DNA of 64,000 nt, taken from positions 1,550,001-1,614,000 of the forward strand of contig NZ_MIES01000033.1 in the NCBI RefSeq assembly GCF_003054965.1, in the 5' to 3' direction. The notes beneath the pieces were generated by a model, which saw only the letters and a program-made list of their open reading frames with translations, did not search any database and had not been told where the DNA came from. A program made the position numbers and the translations under genes. Positions 63,151-64,000 of the stretch are shown here, one piece after another (position 1 is the first letter of the stretch; the number at the start of each line of letters is the position of its first letter). Source of the DNA: Saccharospirillum sp. MSK14-1. Its GTDB lineage: Bacteria > Pseudomonadota > Gammaproteobacteria > Pseudomonadales > Natronospirillaceae.

Positions 63151-63996
63151 TTAAAAATAGTCGTCAGCACTGGCCAGCAAACGAGCGGCCTCCTGCTGCG
63201 CATAAATGTTCTGCAGCGTCAGTCCTTCAACATAGGGATCACTGCTTAATGCTTCCTGAAGCAAACGGTCGTGCAGCTCCCGATCAAACAACAATCGCGC
63301 ATACTGCGAAGCGTAGTAAACCTGAATAATGAGGTTGTCGCCGTCGGCCGCTGTCAGAGCACGCTCGAAATAATCCTGAGCGACGTCGGGCTTGCCCCCC
63401 AGACTCGGCGGCAAAATGGAATTCATCACGCCCAGATAAAGCAGCACGGTGCCCTTTTCATAACCTGGCTCAATGCTCACCGCCTGCTCCAGAACAGACT
63501 GTGCCTGCCCCAATTCAGCGACGGCCAACCAGTCGTCACTGTGCGCCTGGATATAGCCAGCCCAGGTGGTGCCCAATGTGTAGAGATACGGCAAATCGTC
63601 TTCGCCGTCCCATTGCGACAATACAGACGCCAGTTCATCGGGCGGTACATCGCGCAGCTCGCAGGCATCTTTGTCATAAGTACAGAAGGCATCGAACGCA
63701 TAATTCAGCGCTTTGGCGGTCATGTTCTGGCGACGTTCAACCGCTTCCACGTCAACAAACACGCCGGCGTAAGCGCCGTTCAAGGTCGCCGCCGTCCGCT
63801 TCATTTCTTCACTTTTAGGGTAGGTTTCCACCAGAGCGTCAATCATCAGCAAATAGCTGGGCAAACCGTCTTCGACGGTTTGTAAATCATCGCTGTCGAG
63901 AATGGCACCCGACAAATTGTCAGGCAGTTGCATGGCCGCACAACCGCTGAGCAGGGCGACCATAGATGAAACAACCAGAAGGCGAAGGCGAGACAT
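63151..63996 (-). CDS. TRAP-associated lipoprotein TatT
   Basis: This encodes 281 residues with lipobox LLSGC (Cys19). The helical repeats (about 40-270) match TatT (TP0956-like) proteins that form a TPR-like trimer and bind the DctP component in TPAT systems. It is the first gene of a four-gene minus-strand operon with dctP, dctQ and dctM. The promoter lies outside the window. Confidence 0.85.
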   Translation of the reverse strand: MSRLRLLVVSSMVALLSGCAAMQLPDNLSGAILDSDDLQTVEDGLPSYLLMIDALVETYPKSEEMKRTAATLNGAYAGVFVDVEAVERRQNMTAKALNYAFDAFCTYDKDACELRDVPPDELASVLSQWDGEDDLPYLYTLGTTWAGYIQAHSDDWLAVAELGQAQSVLEQAVSIEPGYEKGTVLLYLGVMNSILPPSLGGKPDVAQDYFERALTAADGDNLIIQVYYASQYARLLFDRELHDRLLQEALSSDPYVEGLTLQNIYAQQEAARLLASADDYF

Positions 63997-64000
63997 GCGG

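Noticed and set aside
1-64000. CRISPR arrays, insertion sequences, prophage or integrative elements
   Set aside because: No direct-repeat array, transposase, integrase or phage gene was found; the only repeats are the tRNA copies and the REP-like pair.

Overview
The window reads as chromosomal DNA from a free-living, respiring gammaproteobacterium. Housekeeping blocks keep Pseudomonas/Oceanospirillales-type order: aspS-yebC-ruvCAB-tolQRAB-pal-cpoB, dapA-bamC-MBL-purC, and ccoNOQP-ccoGHIS next to an FNR/Anr regulator. The TRAP uptake system and cbb3 oxidase fit a marine or otherwise microaerobic member of the Oceanospirillales/Saccharospirillaceae; that placement is an inference from gene order and protein character. 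I see no integrase, transposase, prophage, CRISPR array or toxin-antitoxin cassette. It looks like core genome with a few lineage-specific genes.

Layout. 1-3.0 kb: small accessory genes (an isochorismatase-fold protein cut by the window edge, two unknowns, a Pmp3/YqaE peptide, a VOC protein, a lipoprotein). 3.0-13.8 kb: pdxB, a RhlB-type helicase, a membrane EAL phosphodiesterase, epmC, a MATE pump, a tusA-rlmM-hydrolase operon, and a two-gene membrane operon whose second gene encodes only 35 residues. 14.0-17.0 kb: two identical tRNA-Asn genes, an FKBP isomerase beside a paralogue that has only the N-terminal domain, and an unknown coiled-coil membrane protein. 17.1-29.3 kb: a lipoprotein, nnr repair enzyme, TetR regulator, outer-membrane barrel, purC-MBL-bamC-dapA, bcp, a PerM permease with a second TusA-like protein, a BepA-like protease and nadA. 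29.4-40.5 kb: two tRNA-Lys genes, queC, the Tol-Pal system (with a proline-rich TolA and no ybgC), ruvABC, yebC, aspS and an acylphosphatase.

40.5-52.5 kb is the most coherent block: a cbb3 oxidase regulon. It holds ccoNOQP behind a promoter with an FNR-like box at about -42, then the assembly genes ccoG-H-I-S, a SafE-like membrane protein, two small genes, ttcA, the FNR/Anr regulator itself, and a 48-codon gene that matches the small cbb3 subunit CcoM. Two perfect FNR boxes lie between the regulator and ccoM. They are arms of one long inverted repeat and sit about 41 and 73 bp upstream of the predicted ccoM start, so regulator, sensor sites and oxidase subunits lie in one neighbourhood.

52.4-64 kb: nudC with a Pat-type lysine acetyltransferase, a histone-deacetylase-fold protein, an RbgA/YlqF GTPase, fadH, a roughly 500-bp gap with two REP-like palindromes, and a complete four-gene TRAP operon (tatT-dctP-dctQ-dctM).
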